Source of the DNA: Borrelia coriaceae
Lineage (GTDB): Bacteria > Spirochaetota > Spirochaetia > Borreliales > Borreliaceae
NCBI RefSeq assembly: GCF_023035295.1
Contig: NZ_CP075076.1
Location: forward strand, 744,001-808,000
Reading direction: 5' to 3'
Length of the DNA stretch: 64,000 nucleotides
Shown here piece by piece: positions 53,945-62,102 of this stretch (its first letter is position 1; each line of letters begins with the position of its first letter). The position numbers and the translations under genes are program-made. The notes under the pieces are model-generated. The model was not told the origin of the DNA, made no database searches, and saw only the letters and a list, made by a program, of their open reading frames with translations.

Positions 53945-54397
53945 TTACTCTCTCTCCTTTAGCTTTTTTTGTACGGATTTTATTTTGTCAAAATAACTTA
54001 TTAAAAAATAGAAGATTAGTGACATAACTATTGATATTAAGTAAAAATTTTGATCTATGTTTTTATTTTCAGATGTGTGTTTTATATTTAATACATTGCC
54101 CTGATAGTGGTTTTCATCTTCATCAAGACTTTTGATTATTATGGAGTTTTTAGGATAATATCCTAGTTTACTTGCTTCTTTTAAAATTGCTGGTTTAGAT
54201 ATTTGTAAGTTAATATACTTTGTTGTTAATGTTTTTTGTATTTTTTTTAATTTTTCAATATAATTTTTCATTAAATTTAGATTACTGTTTAATTTTTTGT
54301 AGTTAACAATGCCTGTTTCTCCAAATAGAGGTGTAATTATGAAATAACTTATCACTCCTGTATAAATAGATAACATAATTTTTTTTGTTAGCAACAT
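53945..54397 (-). CDS. Possible FtsB/DivIC-like septum protein with second membrane helix
   Basis: The 150-residue protein has an N-terminal hydrophobic helix (about 7-26), a coiled coil (LNSNLNLMKNYIEKLKKIQK), then KPAILKEASKLGYYPKNSII, which resembles the DivIC/FtsB ending (EEEARELGYVKPGE). A second hydrophobic segment (about 118-135) precedes a charged tail, unlike classical FtsB. The call rests on this pattern and size, so it is tentative. Its stop overlaps the expected start of the OppB-like gene, implying cotranscription. Confidence 0.7.
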   Translation of the reverse strand: MLLTKKIMLSIYTGVISYFIITPLFGETGIVNYKKLNSNLNLMKNYIEKLKKIQKTLTTKYINLQISKPAILKEASKLGYYPKNSIIIKSLDEDENHYQGNVLNIKHTSENKNIDQNFYLISIVMSLIFYFLISYFDKIKSVQKKLKERE

Positions 54398-54504
54398 ATT
54401 ACCTTGTAATTATATCTTTAATATATTATATTTACAAGTGTATAGGTATTGACTATGGGTATTTATAATCTTTGTTTAAATAGATTTGGAGAAGAGCTTT
54501 TAAC

Positions 54505-56103
54505 ATGAAAAATCATACAAATTCTTTTTTTATCAAGGAGGGGCCTAGAGAAGTTGAATTCGATATAGATAAAGTATTTTTGCATAATTCAGGTAATGGT
54601 CAAGTTATTTCTCTACGTTCTGAGGAGATTAAAGATCTTTTAGATGAAAAATTATTGAAGCTTGATTATTCTTTGAAACAAAGACATGTTGAGTTAGTTG
54701 ATTATTTAAGAAAAGTAGAGGGTCGTATTTCAAGGGTTGAAGATGAAATACTTGGGCATGGCGTAAATTCTCTTGAGGAGATTGGCAATTTTGGTTCGAA
54801 ATCAATGAATCTTCTAGGTATTAAGAGTCAAACTAATGTTAGAGATGATGAGTCTGGTGATTCAATAAGAAAAGAAGTAGCTAATTTGCCAAATATTTCA
54901 CTTGATCAAGAAGAGTTAGATGCTTTGCTTGAAGGGCTTAATGAAATTTCTAGGGATAACAAAAAGAGTCTTAGTAGTAGCAATAATTTGGTGAATGATG
55001 TAGGTAATAGATCTTTTGAAAAGGTTTCTGGTAATGAATCTAGTGGTGTGGATATCAATCATGATTTATCTGCAACTTCAGAGAGTAATACTTATGATAT
55101 TCCTGGTTTGTTACCTAGCAAAGGGGATGAGGCGCCTTTAGGTGTTAATTTTGCTACATCAGAGTGTAATAATCCATTAATTGAGCCTTCTTCTCTTAGT
55201 GTAGTTAATAATGTTGGTAATTGTGATAGTAGTAAGGCTCAGGAATTGATGACAAGCTTATATGATGATAAATTTTTAAGAGCTTCTAACATTGATGAGA
55301 ATTCGGCTGTTAATAGTGATTCAGGCGGACCCAATGATATTAATTTAGATAATTTGGTTCTCAATGAGGGTATCTCCAATTCAAAAAGTATAGATTCAAA
55401 AAATGTTTTATCTCATGAACAAGATAATTTAAGCGATCATAATTCTACTTTAGATAATGGGTTAGAGCAAATTGAATATTCAGGTCAAAACTTAGAAAAT
55501 TTAAATATCGAAAAGTTTAAGGAAGGAAATGAAGAATTAAGAGAGCTTCATGATACTAATATTCATAAAATTGATAGTGTAGATGTAAATTTGAGTGATT
55601 CTGAGTCTTTACTCGGGAGCAGTAATGTTGTTAATGATAGTGATTTTAAAGAAAGTCAGGAAATTGATAATATTACTTCTGGTTTAAAAAGGCTTGATAA
55701 TTTTGAAGATGTGTTGAAGGCAGATTTGAATTGTGTAGATTTGCAAGGTTGTATTAAGGATTTAGAAGAGGAAAATCTTTATGATTCTGAGGTAAGTGAT
55801 TTGGATGAAAAATTAGAGCAAGATAAAGAGGTGGGTTCATATCCTTTGAAGGAGCAGGGGATTCAAGATTATAATAAGGCTTCTGATTTTAGTTTTGCTG
55901 GGGTTGAAACTATAATAAATAAATTTAATGACAATGATTATTTAAGTGAGATTCAGTTAAGTGATGAAGAACGTGATGTATTAGTTAAATTTATTAGTCA
56001 ATTAGAAAGTGATCTTGATTCTAATCCTAAATGTGGTAGTTTTAAAATTAAAAGAGAGTATGAGATTTTGCAAAAAATTAAGCGTTTACTAGGAAGAGAG
56101 TAA
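54505..56103 (+). CDS. Hypothetical protein, 532 aa, Asn/Ser/Asp-rich middle
   Basis: No family is recognised. Residues 1-95 are ordered-looking and charged (FFIKEGPREVEFDIDKVFLH; YSLKQRHVELVDYLRKVEGR). Residues about 130-440 are low-complexity Asn/Asp/Ser/Leu/Glu and probably disordered. The last 50 residues form a helical domain (LSDEERDVLVKFISQLESDL ... REYEILQKIKRLLGRE). There is no signal peptide or membrane segment. GGAGAAGAGC lies upstream of ATG 54505. The next gene begins around its stop. Confidence 0.78.
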   Translation: MKNHTNSFFIKEGPREVEFDIDKVFLHNSGNGQVISLRSEEIKDLLDEKLLKLDYSLKQRHVELVDYLRKVEGRISRVEDEILGHGVNSLEEIGNFGSKSMNLLGIKSQTNVRDDESGDSIRKEVANLPNISLDQEELDALLEGLNEISRDNKKSLSSSNNLVNDVGNRSFEKVSGNESSGVDINHDLSATSESNTYDIPGLLPSKGDEAPLGVNFATSECNNPLIEPSSLSVVNNVGNCDSSKAQELMTSLYDDKFLRASNIDENSAVNSDSGGPNDINLDNLVLNEGISNSKSIDSKNVLSHEQDNLSDHNSTLDNGLEQIEYSGQNLENLNIEKFKEGNEELRELHDTNIHKIDSVDVNLSDSESLLGSSNVVNDSDFKESQEIDNITSGLKRLDNFEDVLKADLNCVDLQGCIKDLEEENLYDSEVSDLDEKLEQDKEVGSYPLKEQGIQDYNKASDFSFAGVETIINKFNDNDYLSEIQLSDEERDVLVKFISQLESDLDSNPKCGSFKIKREYEILQKIKRLLGRE

Positions 56104-56107
56104 GGCT

Positions 56108-56662
56108 ATTGATTTAATTAGATATTATTTTATATTTTTTATTACTTCAATTTTATTTTTATTTTTGACTTTTTTTTATTTCATTAATGCATTTTTAAAT
56201 AAGATTGATTTTGATCTTGAAGATTTAATAAATGATGTAAAATCGTATAATATAAATTTTTTTAATGATTTAGATTTGGAAAATTATTTCAGTAAGACTT
56301 TATTTGATAATGATTTGGTTAATTCTTATTATTTACTCTCATCAGTTAATGGAATATTAGTTTATAAATCAAGAGATGATTCAATTTATAAGTTGACTGA
56401 TAAATTGGAACCGGCTTCTTTGGCAAACAGTATTTTTATAAAAATGGTTAAAGTTAATTTTGAATTAAGAAATGATTTTGTTAGTTTAGTTATATATTAC
56501 AATATCCTGCCAAAGAGCAGGATATTGTACATTATACATTCTTATCTTTTTTTAATATCTCTTGCCTACTTTTGTTTTTCTATCTTTATTTTATATCGCA
56601 TATATCGAGATATCATTTGTCGTGATCGTGATGATTATTTTCTTTTAGATGATCTTCATTAG
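56108..56662 (+). CDS. Two-helix membrane protein of unknown function; start at a non-NTG codon or TTG 56165
   Basis: The conventional start, TTG 56165, gives 165 residues and cuts into the first membrane helix. The frame is open from 56093 and encodes a full helix (IRYYFIFFITSILFLFLTFF) with no ATG, GTG or TTG. ATT codons at 56108 and 56117 lie downstream of GGAAGAGAG (56092-56100) and TAAGG (56101-56105). A periplasmic domain of about 110 residues is followed by a second helix (YLFLISLAYFCFSIFILYRI) and an acidic tail. The 3' end overlaps the converging DUF4340-type gene by 50 bases. Confidence 0.62.
   Translation: MDLIRYYFIFFITSILFLFLTFFYFINAFLNKIDFDLEDLINDVKSYNINFFNDLDLENYFSKTLFDNDLVNSYYLLSSVNGILVYKSRDDSIYKLTDKLEPASLANSIFIKMVKVNFELRNDFVSLVIYYNILPKSRILYIIHSYLFLISLAYFCFSIFILYRIYRDIICRDRDDYFLLDDLH
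56498..56529. terminator. Perfect 13-bp hairpin beyond the 3' end of the minus-strand ABC operon
   Basis: TACAATATCCTGC (56498-56510) and GCAGGATATTGTA (56517-56529) flank the loop CAAAGA. The hairpin lies inside the plus-strand membrane-protein gene and 84 bases past the stop of the minus-strand DUF4340 gene. No U-tract follows on either strand, so it may be a processing or stability element rather than a classical terminator. Confidence 0.5.
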
Positions 56663-57620
56663 GAGCATTATCTTTTGTTTTTAGTTTGCTTTCTATGTTG
56701 AATACATCAAAAAAAGCCCACTTGCTAGTAGTATAGTAATATAAGTCATTATCTCTTTTAATTAGTATGTTTTTGTTTTTTTCATCTTTGTTGAAATAAA
56801 CATCAATATTGTTAACACTTTTATTATTCCATTGTATTTCGATATTATATTGGAGGTCATAGTCGTTGATTTTAGTTTTATCTGTTTCAAGTCCATCTGT
56901 TGTGAACTCTTGAATCATTTGTAAAAGTCTTTCCTTGCGTAATACTTCTTGATTGAAGAAGTAAAGACCATCTTTGATAGATATATTATAATCATTTTGT
57001 ATTGTATTTTCTTCATTTTTTTTTGGTTTATTTATTACTTTGAGAGATAAAGTTTCTACTTTTGTGTTTTGTTCATCAAATAGTTTAGTATTTGCGAATG
57101 TATTGTAAGAGTTGCCTTTGTAGGATAGGAAAATGTTATTTGTTAAATAGACATTTTCATCGTTGCTTTTTATATAAGATAGTCTTGAATCCCCTTCTCC
57201 TGAGTTGCCAATAAATATTTCTGTTAGCAATTGGTTTTTATAGTCAAAGAATTTGAAATCTGGCTTTTCTTTTATCCCTAGTTCTTTATGTTTTTTTGGG
57301 TCTTTACTTACGAGTTGATTTTTTTGAAGTTTTTCTAGATCTTGAATCATGGCATTGACTTTTTTGTTGTCAATTGGAAGCTTTATGTCGTTATATTGAA
57401 GTTCCCATCCTTTTCCTGATTTTGTAATGATCCCTTCAAGTTCTGTTTCAATTTTTGCAGTTTGATTGAAATCTATTGCAAACAGTTTTTCTTCTAAAAG
57501 TTTTGCAACTCTATTTTGATAAGAAAATATTATTCCTAACAGAAACGTAGATGTTAGTATTACAATGATTATGATTTTGATATTTTCTCTCATTCCTAGC
57601 AACATTTTTTTATTGTCCAT
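56613..57620 (-). CDS. DUF4340-type periplasmic protein of a Gld-like ABC operon
   Basis: The 335-residue protein has a single N-terminal membrane helix (about 14-34) and a large outer domain. The layout (anchor, then KIETELEGIITKSGKGWELQ, PIDNKKVNAMIQDLEKLQ, IFIGNSGEGDSRLSYIKSNDENVYL) fits the DUF4340 proteins encoded next to GldG-type subunits. It follows the GldG-like gene by 13 bases and is the last gene of the operon. The product tail is His/Asp-rich (HLKENNHHDHDK) and might bind metal. The substrate of the system is unknown. Confidence 0.82.
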   Translation of the reverse strand: MDNKKMLLGMRENIKIIIIVILTSTFLLGIIFSYQNRVAKLLEEKLFAIDFNQTAKIETELEGIITKSGKGWELQYNDIKLPIDNKKVNAMIQDLEKLQKNQLVSKDPKKHKELGIKEKPDFKFFDYKNQLLTEIFIGNSGEGDSRLSYIKSNDENVYLTNNIFLSYKGNSYNTFANTKLFDEQNTKVETLSLKVINKPKKNEENTIQNDYNISIKDGLYFFNQEVLRKERLLQMIQEFTTDGLETDKTKINDYDLQYNIEIQWNNKSVNNIDVYFNKDEKNKNILIKRDNDLYYYTTSKWAFFDVFNIESKLKTKDNAPNEDHLKENNHHDHDK

Positions 57621-57633
57621 AAACCCTCCTTAG

Positions 57634-59136
57634 TTAGTTAATTTTTCTTTTTTTGGTAAATCTGATAAGTCCAAATATTATTATTGCTATAGGCAATATG
57701 ATTAAATTTATGATTATTAATGAGAATTTTGCATTTAACATTTCTTTTGATGAATTTATAAATTTTAGTTTTGAACGTAATTCTCTTGATTTAATGCTAA
57801 AGAATGCTTCTTTTTGCATTAAATAATCTGAGATTCTTCCTGCAAGTTCAAAATTAGAAGGCGAACCATTATACATATAATCACTAAATATCATGCTTGA
57901 TCCTAATAAAATTATTTTTGAGTTTTCAGATTTTTTATCTTTATATAAACTTTTCATTTGTCCTTCAATTGAATATCCAAGAATATTTTGTTTATCTTCT
58001 TTGTTAAAGGTTTTTGGAACGCTAAATGAATGCATAGCTATGCTTGCAACTTCTTCGTCGCTAACTTGCCAAGATTCTTTAGAGCTTGCAAATAGGGGTA
58101 AATATTTTATTTCACCATTGTTTTTAGTTTCTATTAGCTCTATTGAATTACTCCAAGGAATGATGGCATCGTAAAAATTTTTAAGTAAGGGATTATTGGG
58201 ATCTATAATATTACTCTTGTCAATTAAAATCCATGGGTAATAAGTTTGAAAATTGCCTCCTAAGAAAAGGCTTGGTGCTCTTTTATCAAGTATAATATTG
58301 TCATTATATTTAATACCGTAGCTTTCAATTAAATTGAAAATTTCAGATTTAATTGGGTTCGTGTTGTATGGGTTTTGAGGATTATAATCAATTTTGCTTG
58401 TAGCAATCAGAACTCGTCCATTATTAACAATAAATTCATCAATTTTTTTTAAGACCCCTTCATTTATTTCTTTAGATCCAATGATAAATAATCCATTTAT
58501 ATCTTTTAATTGTTCATTGCTAATGTTGATTTCTTTGATTTCTGTTTTGAAAGCTTTCTGCATTATCTCTGTGAAGTTTTTATGTGTTGCTTTTAATTTT
58601 GTATCTCCAAACACAAGTCCTAATACTTTTTTTGTATTATTTATTAATTTATCGAGTGTGCTTGCAAGATCATATTCTAAGTTGCTAATTTCTGTTACTA
58701 TTGGAAGTACTTCACGTTTGCCTTCGTAATTTATTTCAATGCCTGAGTATATTTTGAGTATTGAAAGTTGATTGATCTCTCTTAGATCGATTTGTTGAGC
58801 TGGAATTCCAATTTGTTCTAAAGGAGTGGTTAATTTGTCAGCATCTATGTCTCTGTAAATTACTTTTCCACTTGACGAATCGGCAAAACTTGTTAAAAAG
58901 TTTTTTATTTGTTCTGGGAATGCAAAATAATTGCCAAGACTTGCAGAATTGTAATAGGTGATATATATCTTTTCATTTGCATTTGAAAATAAGTCTTTTG
59001 TAACCTTAGAAATTGTAAAAGCTTTATTTTTAGTAAAGTCTATTTTAAAAATTAGAATAGATATGTTACAAAAGATCAGAAATATTATTGCAATATTTAA
59101 AGTTAAATTTAGAATCTCTTTATGTTTGTTTTTCAT
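57634..59136 (-). CDS. GldG-like ABC transporter auxiliary protein
   Basis: The 500-residue protein has a membrane helix near each end (about 10-30 and 470-492) flanking a large periplasmic domain. Key stretches are FTISKVTKDLFSNANEKIYI, IYYNS-type segments, LGLVFGDTKLKATHKNFTEI and NGRVLIATSKIDYN, typical of the GldG/ABC_transp_aux family. In Bacteroidetes GldAFG supports gliding, but here no gliding genes are expected. The family is also found in general ABC-2 export systems. It is seven bases downstream of the permease gene. Confidence 0.87.
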   Translation of the reverse strand: MKNKHKEILNLTLNIAIIFLIFCNISILIFKIDFTKNKAFTISKVTKDLFSNANEKIYITYYNSASLGNYFAFPEQIKNFLTSFADSSSGKVIYRDIDADKLTTPLEQIGIPAQQIDLREINQLSILKIYSGIEINYEGKREVLPIVTEISNLEYDLASTLDKLINNTKKVLGLVFGDTKLKATHKNFTEIMQKAFKTEIKEINISNEQLKDINGLFIIGSKEINEGVLKKIDEFIVNNGRVLIATSKIDYNPQNPYNTNPIKSEIFNLIESYGIKYNDNIILDKRAPSLFLGGNFQTYYPWILIDKSNIIDPNNPLLKNFYDAIIPWSNSIELIETKNNGEIKYLPLFASSKESWQVSDEEVASIAMHSFSVPKTFNKEDKQNILGYSIEGQMKSLYKDKKSENSKIILLGSSMIFSDYMYNGSPSNFELAGRISDYLMQKEAFFSIKSRELRSKLKFINSSKEMLNAKFSLIIINLIILPIAIIIFGLIRFTKKRKIN

Positions 59137-59143
59137 AAAATCA

Positions 59144-59878
59144 TTATCTCCATTTTTTTAATCTTATGCTATATGAACTTAACATTAAAAATGTAACTGC
59201 AAATGTAATGAAGTAGATAAGATCAGATATATTTAATATTCCCATATTAAAGTAACTAAAATGATTAGTAATTGATATAAAGTTGAGTATTTGACCAAAT
59301 ATATTGTCTTTTCCAAATATCATTACTAATTTTCCAGAAAATACTATTATAATTAAGATAAACACACTTAGTATGTAAGATACTATTTGACTTCTGGTAA
59401 TAGATGATATAAATACTCCCATGCTAAGTACGGAGTAAGAATAAAGGACTATTCCTAAATATTGAAGGAATATTATACCAAGGTCAAATTCACCCATGAA
59501 AATTGTCATTATTGTAAGTGGTAGTGTTAGAGCAAAAAGTATTAATGTAAATATTATAAGTGTAATGAATTTTCCCAGTACTATTTCTTGTGGACTTATT
59601 GGTAGTGCATAGAGTAATTCAATACTTCCTGTTTTGTGTTCTTCTGAGAATACTCCCATACTAAGAGCTGGAAGTACTAACATTAAAATGATAGGCATTG
59701 ATGAAAAATAAGACATTAATGAGGCATTATCTTTGATAAAAAATCCTGATAAGAAGATAAAAGAAAAATTTACAAATATTAGGAAAAATAACATTACAAC
59801 ATATGCAGTTAATGTACCAAATAAAACTTTTAATTCTTTTTTTGACAAGGCTAAGGATTGTCTTAGATCTATTTTCAT
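59144..59878 (-). CDS. ABC-2 type permease (GldF-like)
   Basis: The 244-residue integral membrane protein has six hydrophobic segments. SMGVFSEEHKTGSIELLYAL, followed by PISPQEIVLGKFITLIIF, is the classical ABC-2 permease signature. The start overlaps the ATPase gene by four bases (ATGA). It forms the pore with the GldA-like ATPase. Confidence 0.93.
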   Translation of the reverse strand: MKIDLRQSLALSKKELKVLFGTLTAYVVMLFFLIFVNFSFIFLSGFFIKDNASLMSYFSSMPIILMLVLPALSMGVFSEEHKTGSIELLYALPISPQEIVLGKFITLIIFTLILFALTLPLTIMTIFMGEFDLGIIFLQYLGIVLYSYSVLSMGVFISSITRSQIVSYILSVFILIIIVFSGKLVMIFGKDNIFGQILNFISITNHFSYFNMGILNISDLIYFITFAVTFLMLSSYSIRLKKWR

Positions 59879-60801
59879 TGTTTTCTCTCCTTTGTTAATT
59901 TGCTAAATATTTTTTCTAAACTCTCATGTTTTGGAATCATTGCTTTTAGTATCATGCCTTTACTTACAATATAGTTGAAAAGTTCTTTTTCAGTTTTATC
60001 ATGTTCAAGCTTTAATGAAACATTGATTTCTCTCTCTTGTTCTTCTATTTTAGTTGGGGTAAATATGTCATTTTTATTAAAATATTCTTTCGTTGTTCCA
60101 GGATCTTTGTAAATAATAAGGTCTAGTTCAGTTTCTTTGAGTCTGTTTTTGGCTATATTTTCTTTGGTATCATCAGCAATAATCTTGCCATTATTAATAA
60201 TGATTATTCTTTTGCAAATTGATTCAACTTCACTTAGAATATGAGAAGAAAATAGTATTGTACTAGTTTTTGCAAGTTCTTTTAAGAATTCTTTGAATTC
60301 TATAATTTGATTTGGATCAAGTCCGTTTGTAGGTTCATCAAGTATTACAAGTTTTGGATTATTGATTAATGCGCCAGCTATTCCTACTCTTTGTTTAAAT
60401 CCTTTTGATAGTTCAGATATTAGTTTGTTTTTTACATCTTTAAGCTTAAAAATACTGATTGCCTTATCTATTTCTTTGTTTGGATTTTTAACACTTTTAA
60501 TTTCTGATATAAAATTTAAATATTCTTTGACAGATAGTTCAGGATAAAGAGCTAGTTTCTCAGGAACATATCCTATATTTTGTAATATTTCTTTTGGACT
60601 TTCTGTGATATCTTTTCCAAAGATTTTTACATTGCCCTTATTTGGGTAGTGGAATGATGTTAAAATTTTGATTAGTGTTGATTTTCCTGCTCCATTTGGT
60701 CCAAGTATTCCAAGCACTTCTCCTTCATTAACTTTGAAGCTAACATTAAAAAGAGCTGTAAATGAGCCATATGTTTTAGTGATATTATTTACATTGATCA
60801 T
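59875..60801 (-). CDS. ABC transporter ATP-binding protein (GldA-like)
   Basis: The 308-residue ATPase has Walker A GPNGAGKSTLIK near residue 36, signature ELSKGFKQRVGIAGAL, Walker B LVILDEPTNGLD, and the switch histidine in FSSHILSEVESICKR. A C-terminal extension of about 85 residues is typical of ABC-2 exporters. AAGGAG lies seven bases before the ATG. It is 21 bases downstream of rnz. Confidence 0.96.
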   Translation of the reverse strand: MINVNNITKTYGSFTALFNVSFKVNEGEVLGILGPNGAGKSTLIKILTSFHYPNKGNVKIFGKDITESPKEILQNIGYVPEKLALYPELSVKEYLNFISEIKSVKNPNKEIDKAISIFKLKDVKNKLISELSKGFKQRVGIAGALINNPKLVILDEPTNGLDPNQIIEFKEFLKELAKTSTILFSSHILSEVESICKRIIIINNGKIIADDTKENIAKNRLKETELDLIIYKDPGTTKEYFNKNDIFTPTKIEEQEREINVSLKLEHDKTEKELFNYIVSKGMILKAMIPKHESLEKIFSKLTKERKQ

Positions 60802-60822
60802 ATGCTATCTCCTTAGATACTA

Positions 60823-61782
60823 TTATTTTATAATAAATTTATCTTGATTTGCATTAAGTCTCATTCCATCTTTTGTTAAAAATATTTTTCCATTTGGATA
60901 TTCTTGTTGTGCTTCCTCTAGTAATTCACATAAATCTTTATTTAACGTATATCTTTCACTAAAATGAATTAGTCCTGTTTGATGTACTTTGGCTTTTTTT
61001 GTAATTTTTGCTGCTAATTTTGCTGTTAAGTGTAATTTTTTTTTAGCTTCTTCTTTTAAGTCATTTTTGAATGTAGTCTCAATAATTACTAGATTAAAAT
61101 CTTTGATATGTGTGCTTAGTTCTTCAAAGTAAGCTGTGTCTGTTATATATGCAACTTTTAGTCCTTTTTGAGGATCACCTAGTATTTCCGAAGGTAATAT
61201 TTTTTTTCCATTAAGTATTACTTCATGCCCTTCCTGTAATCTTTTTCTAATAGGCCCTTTTGGTATATTTAAACTTTCTGCCTTTTGGATATTAAATTTA
61301 CCAGGTTTATTTTTTTCTATAAAGAGATATCCGATACAGTCTATTGAATGTTTGAGTTTTATGTACTCTATTTTTTTTTTCTTATCTTCGTATAAGATTG
61401 TTTCTGTTTTATTGATTATTATTTCCTTGTATATTATTTCATAATTTTTATGTACTCGTAAAAGTTCTATGTTTGTTTCTAAGTATTTTTTGATGCCTAC
61501 AGGTCCAATTATGGTTAAAGGTTCTCTTCTTGTATCACCGCTTTGTGACATCAGCATTACTATTCCAAGGAGGCCTGTAATGTGATCAGCGTGTAAATGC
61601 GTAATACAAATTATTTTAATTTTTTGCCATGATATTTTTTGTTTTCTAAGAGACATTTGGGTAGCTTCACCACAATCAAAGAGAAAACTTTCTCCATGGT
61701 ATTCTATTAAAACAGAGGTTAAATATCTATTGTGCAGTGGTCTTGTTCCTCCCGTACCGAGAATATTAATATTAAAGTTCAA
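60823..61782 (-). CDS. rnz: Ribonuclease Z
   Basis: This metallo-beta-lactamase enzyme trims tRNA 3' trailers, needed here because the tRNAs in the window lack encoded CCA. The 319-residue protein has [20 protein letters not shown], the zinc motif HLHADHITG, the aspartate in [12 protein letters not shown] and the late histidine in LIHFSERYT. It appears to be first in the operon with the ABC exporter, though a functional link is not obvious. Confidence 0.95.
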   Translation of the reverse strand: MNFNINILGTGGTRPLHNRYLTSVLIEYHGESFLFDCGEATQMSLRKQKISWQKIKIICITHLHADHITGLLGIVMLMSQSGDTRREPLTIIGPVGIKKYLETNIELLRVHKNYEIIYKEIIINKTETILYEDKKKKIEYIKLKHSIDCIGYLFIEKNKPGKFNIQKAESLNIPKGPIRKRLQEGHEVILNGKKILPSEILGDPQKGLKVAYITDTAYFEELSTHIKDFNLVIIETTFKNDLKEEAKKKLHLTAKLAAKITKKAKVHQTGLIHFSERYTLNKDLCELLEEAQQEYPNGKIFLTKDGMRLNANQDKFIIK

Positions 61783-62102
61783 AAATTATCCCCCAATTTT
61801 TCATTTTTATAAATATGTGACAATGCATTTCAAAATTGGTTTTGAGAGCTATCATAAAATTTACATTTCTATCTTGTATTGTTGGGAAATAGTTTTTAAA
61901 CTGGATAGTAAGTGCTCCTTGATATTTTATGTCGAAAGCTGTTCTTGATAAGGGTTAAATAAATATTATTTTGATTACTAGATTTTAATTTTTCGTGCAT
62001 TTAGACATTATATTATTTTTTTATAAATTTAGAAATATTTCAAGTCAAAATTATTTTTTGAAATAAATCTTTAAGTAAGATTAAATATATAAGATATTTT
62101 GT
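61783..62102. other. Intergenic region without recognised gene
   Basis: These 320 bases lie between rnz and the FAD oxidoreductase, both minus-strand. A weak inverted repeat, ATTTCAA/TTGAAAT near 62037-62063, may be part of the 3' end of the oxidoreductase transcript. A promoter for rnz should lie near 61800-61900, but I cannot pick it with confidence. The 219-base plus-strand ORF here has no coding features. Confidence 0.4.
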
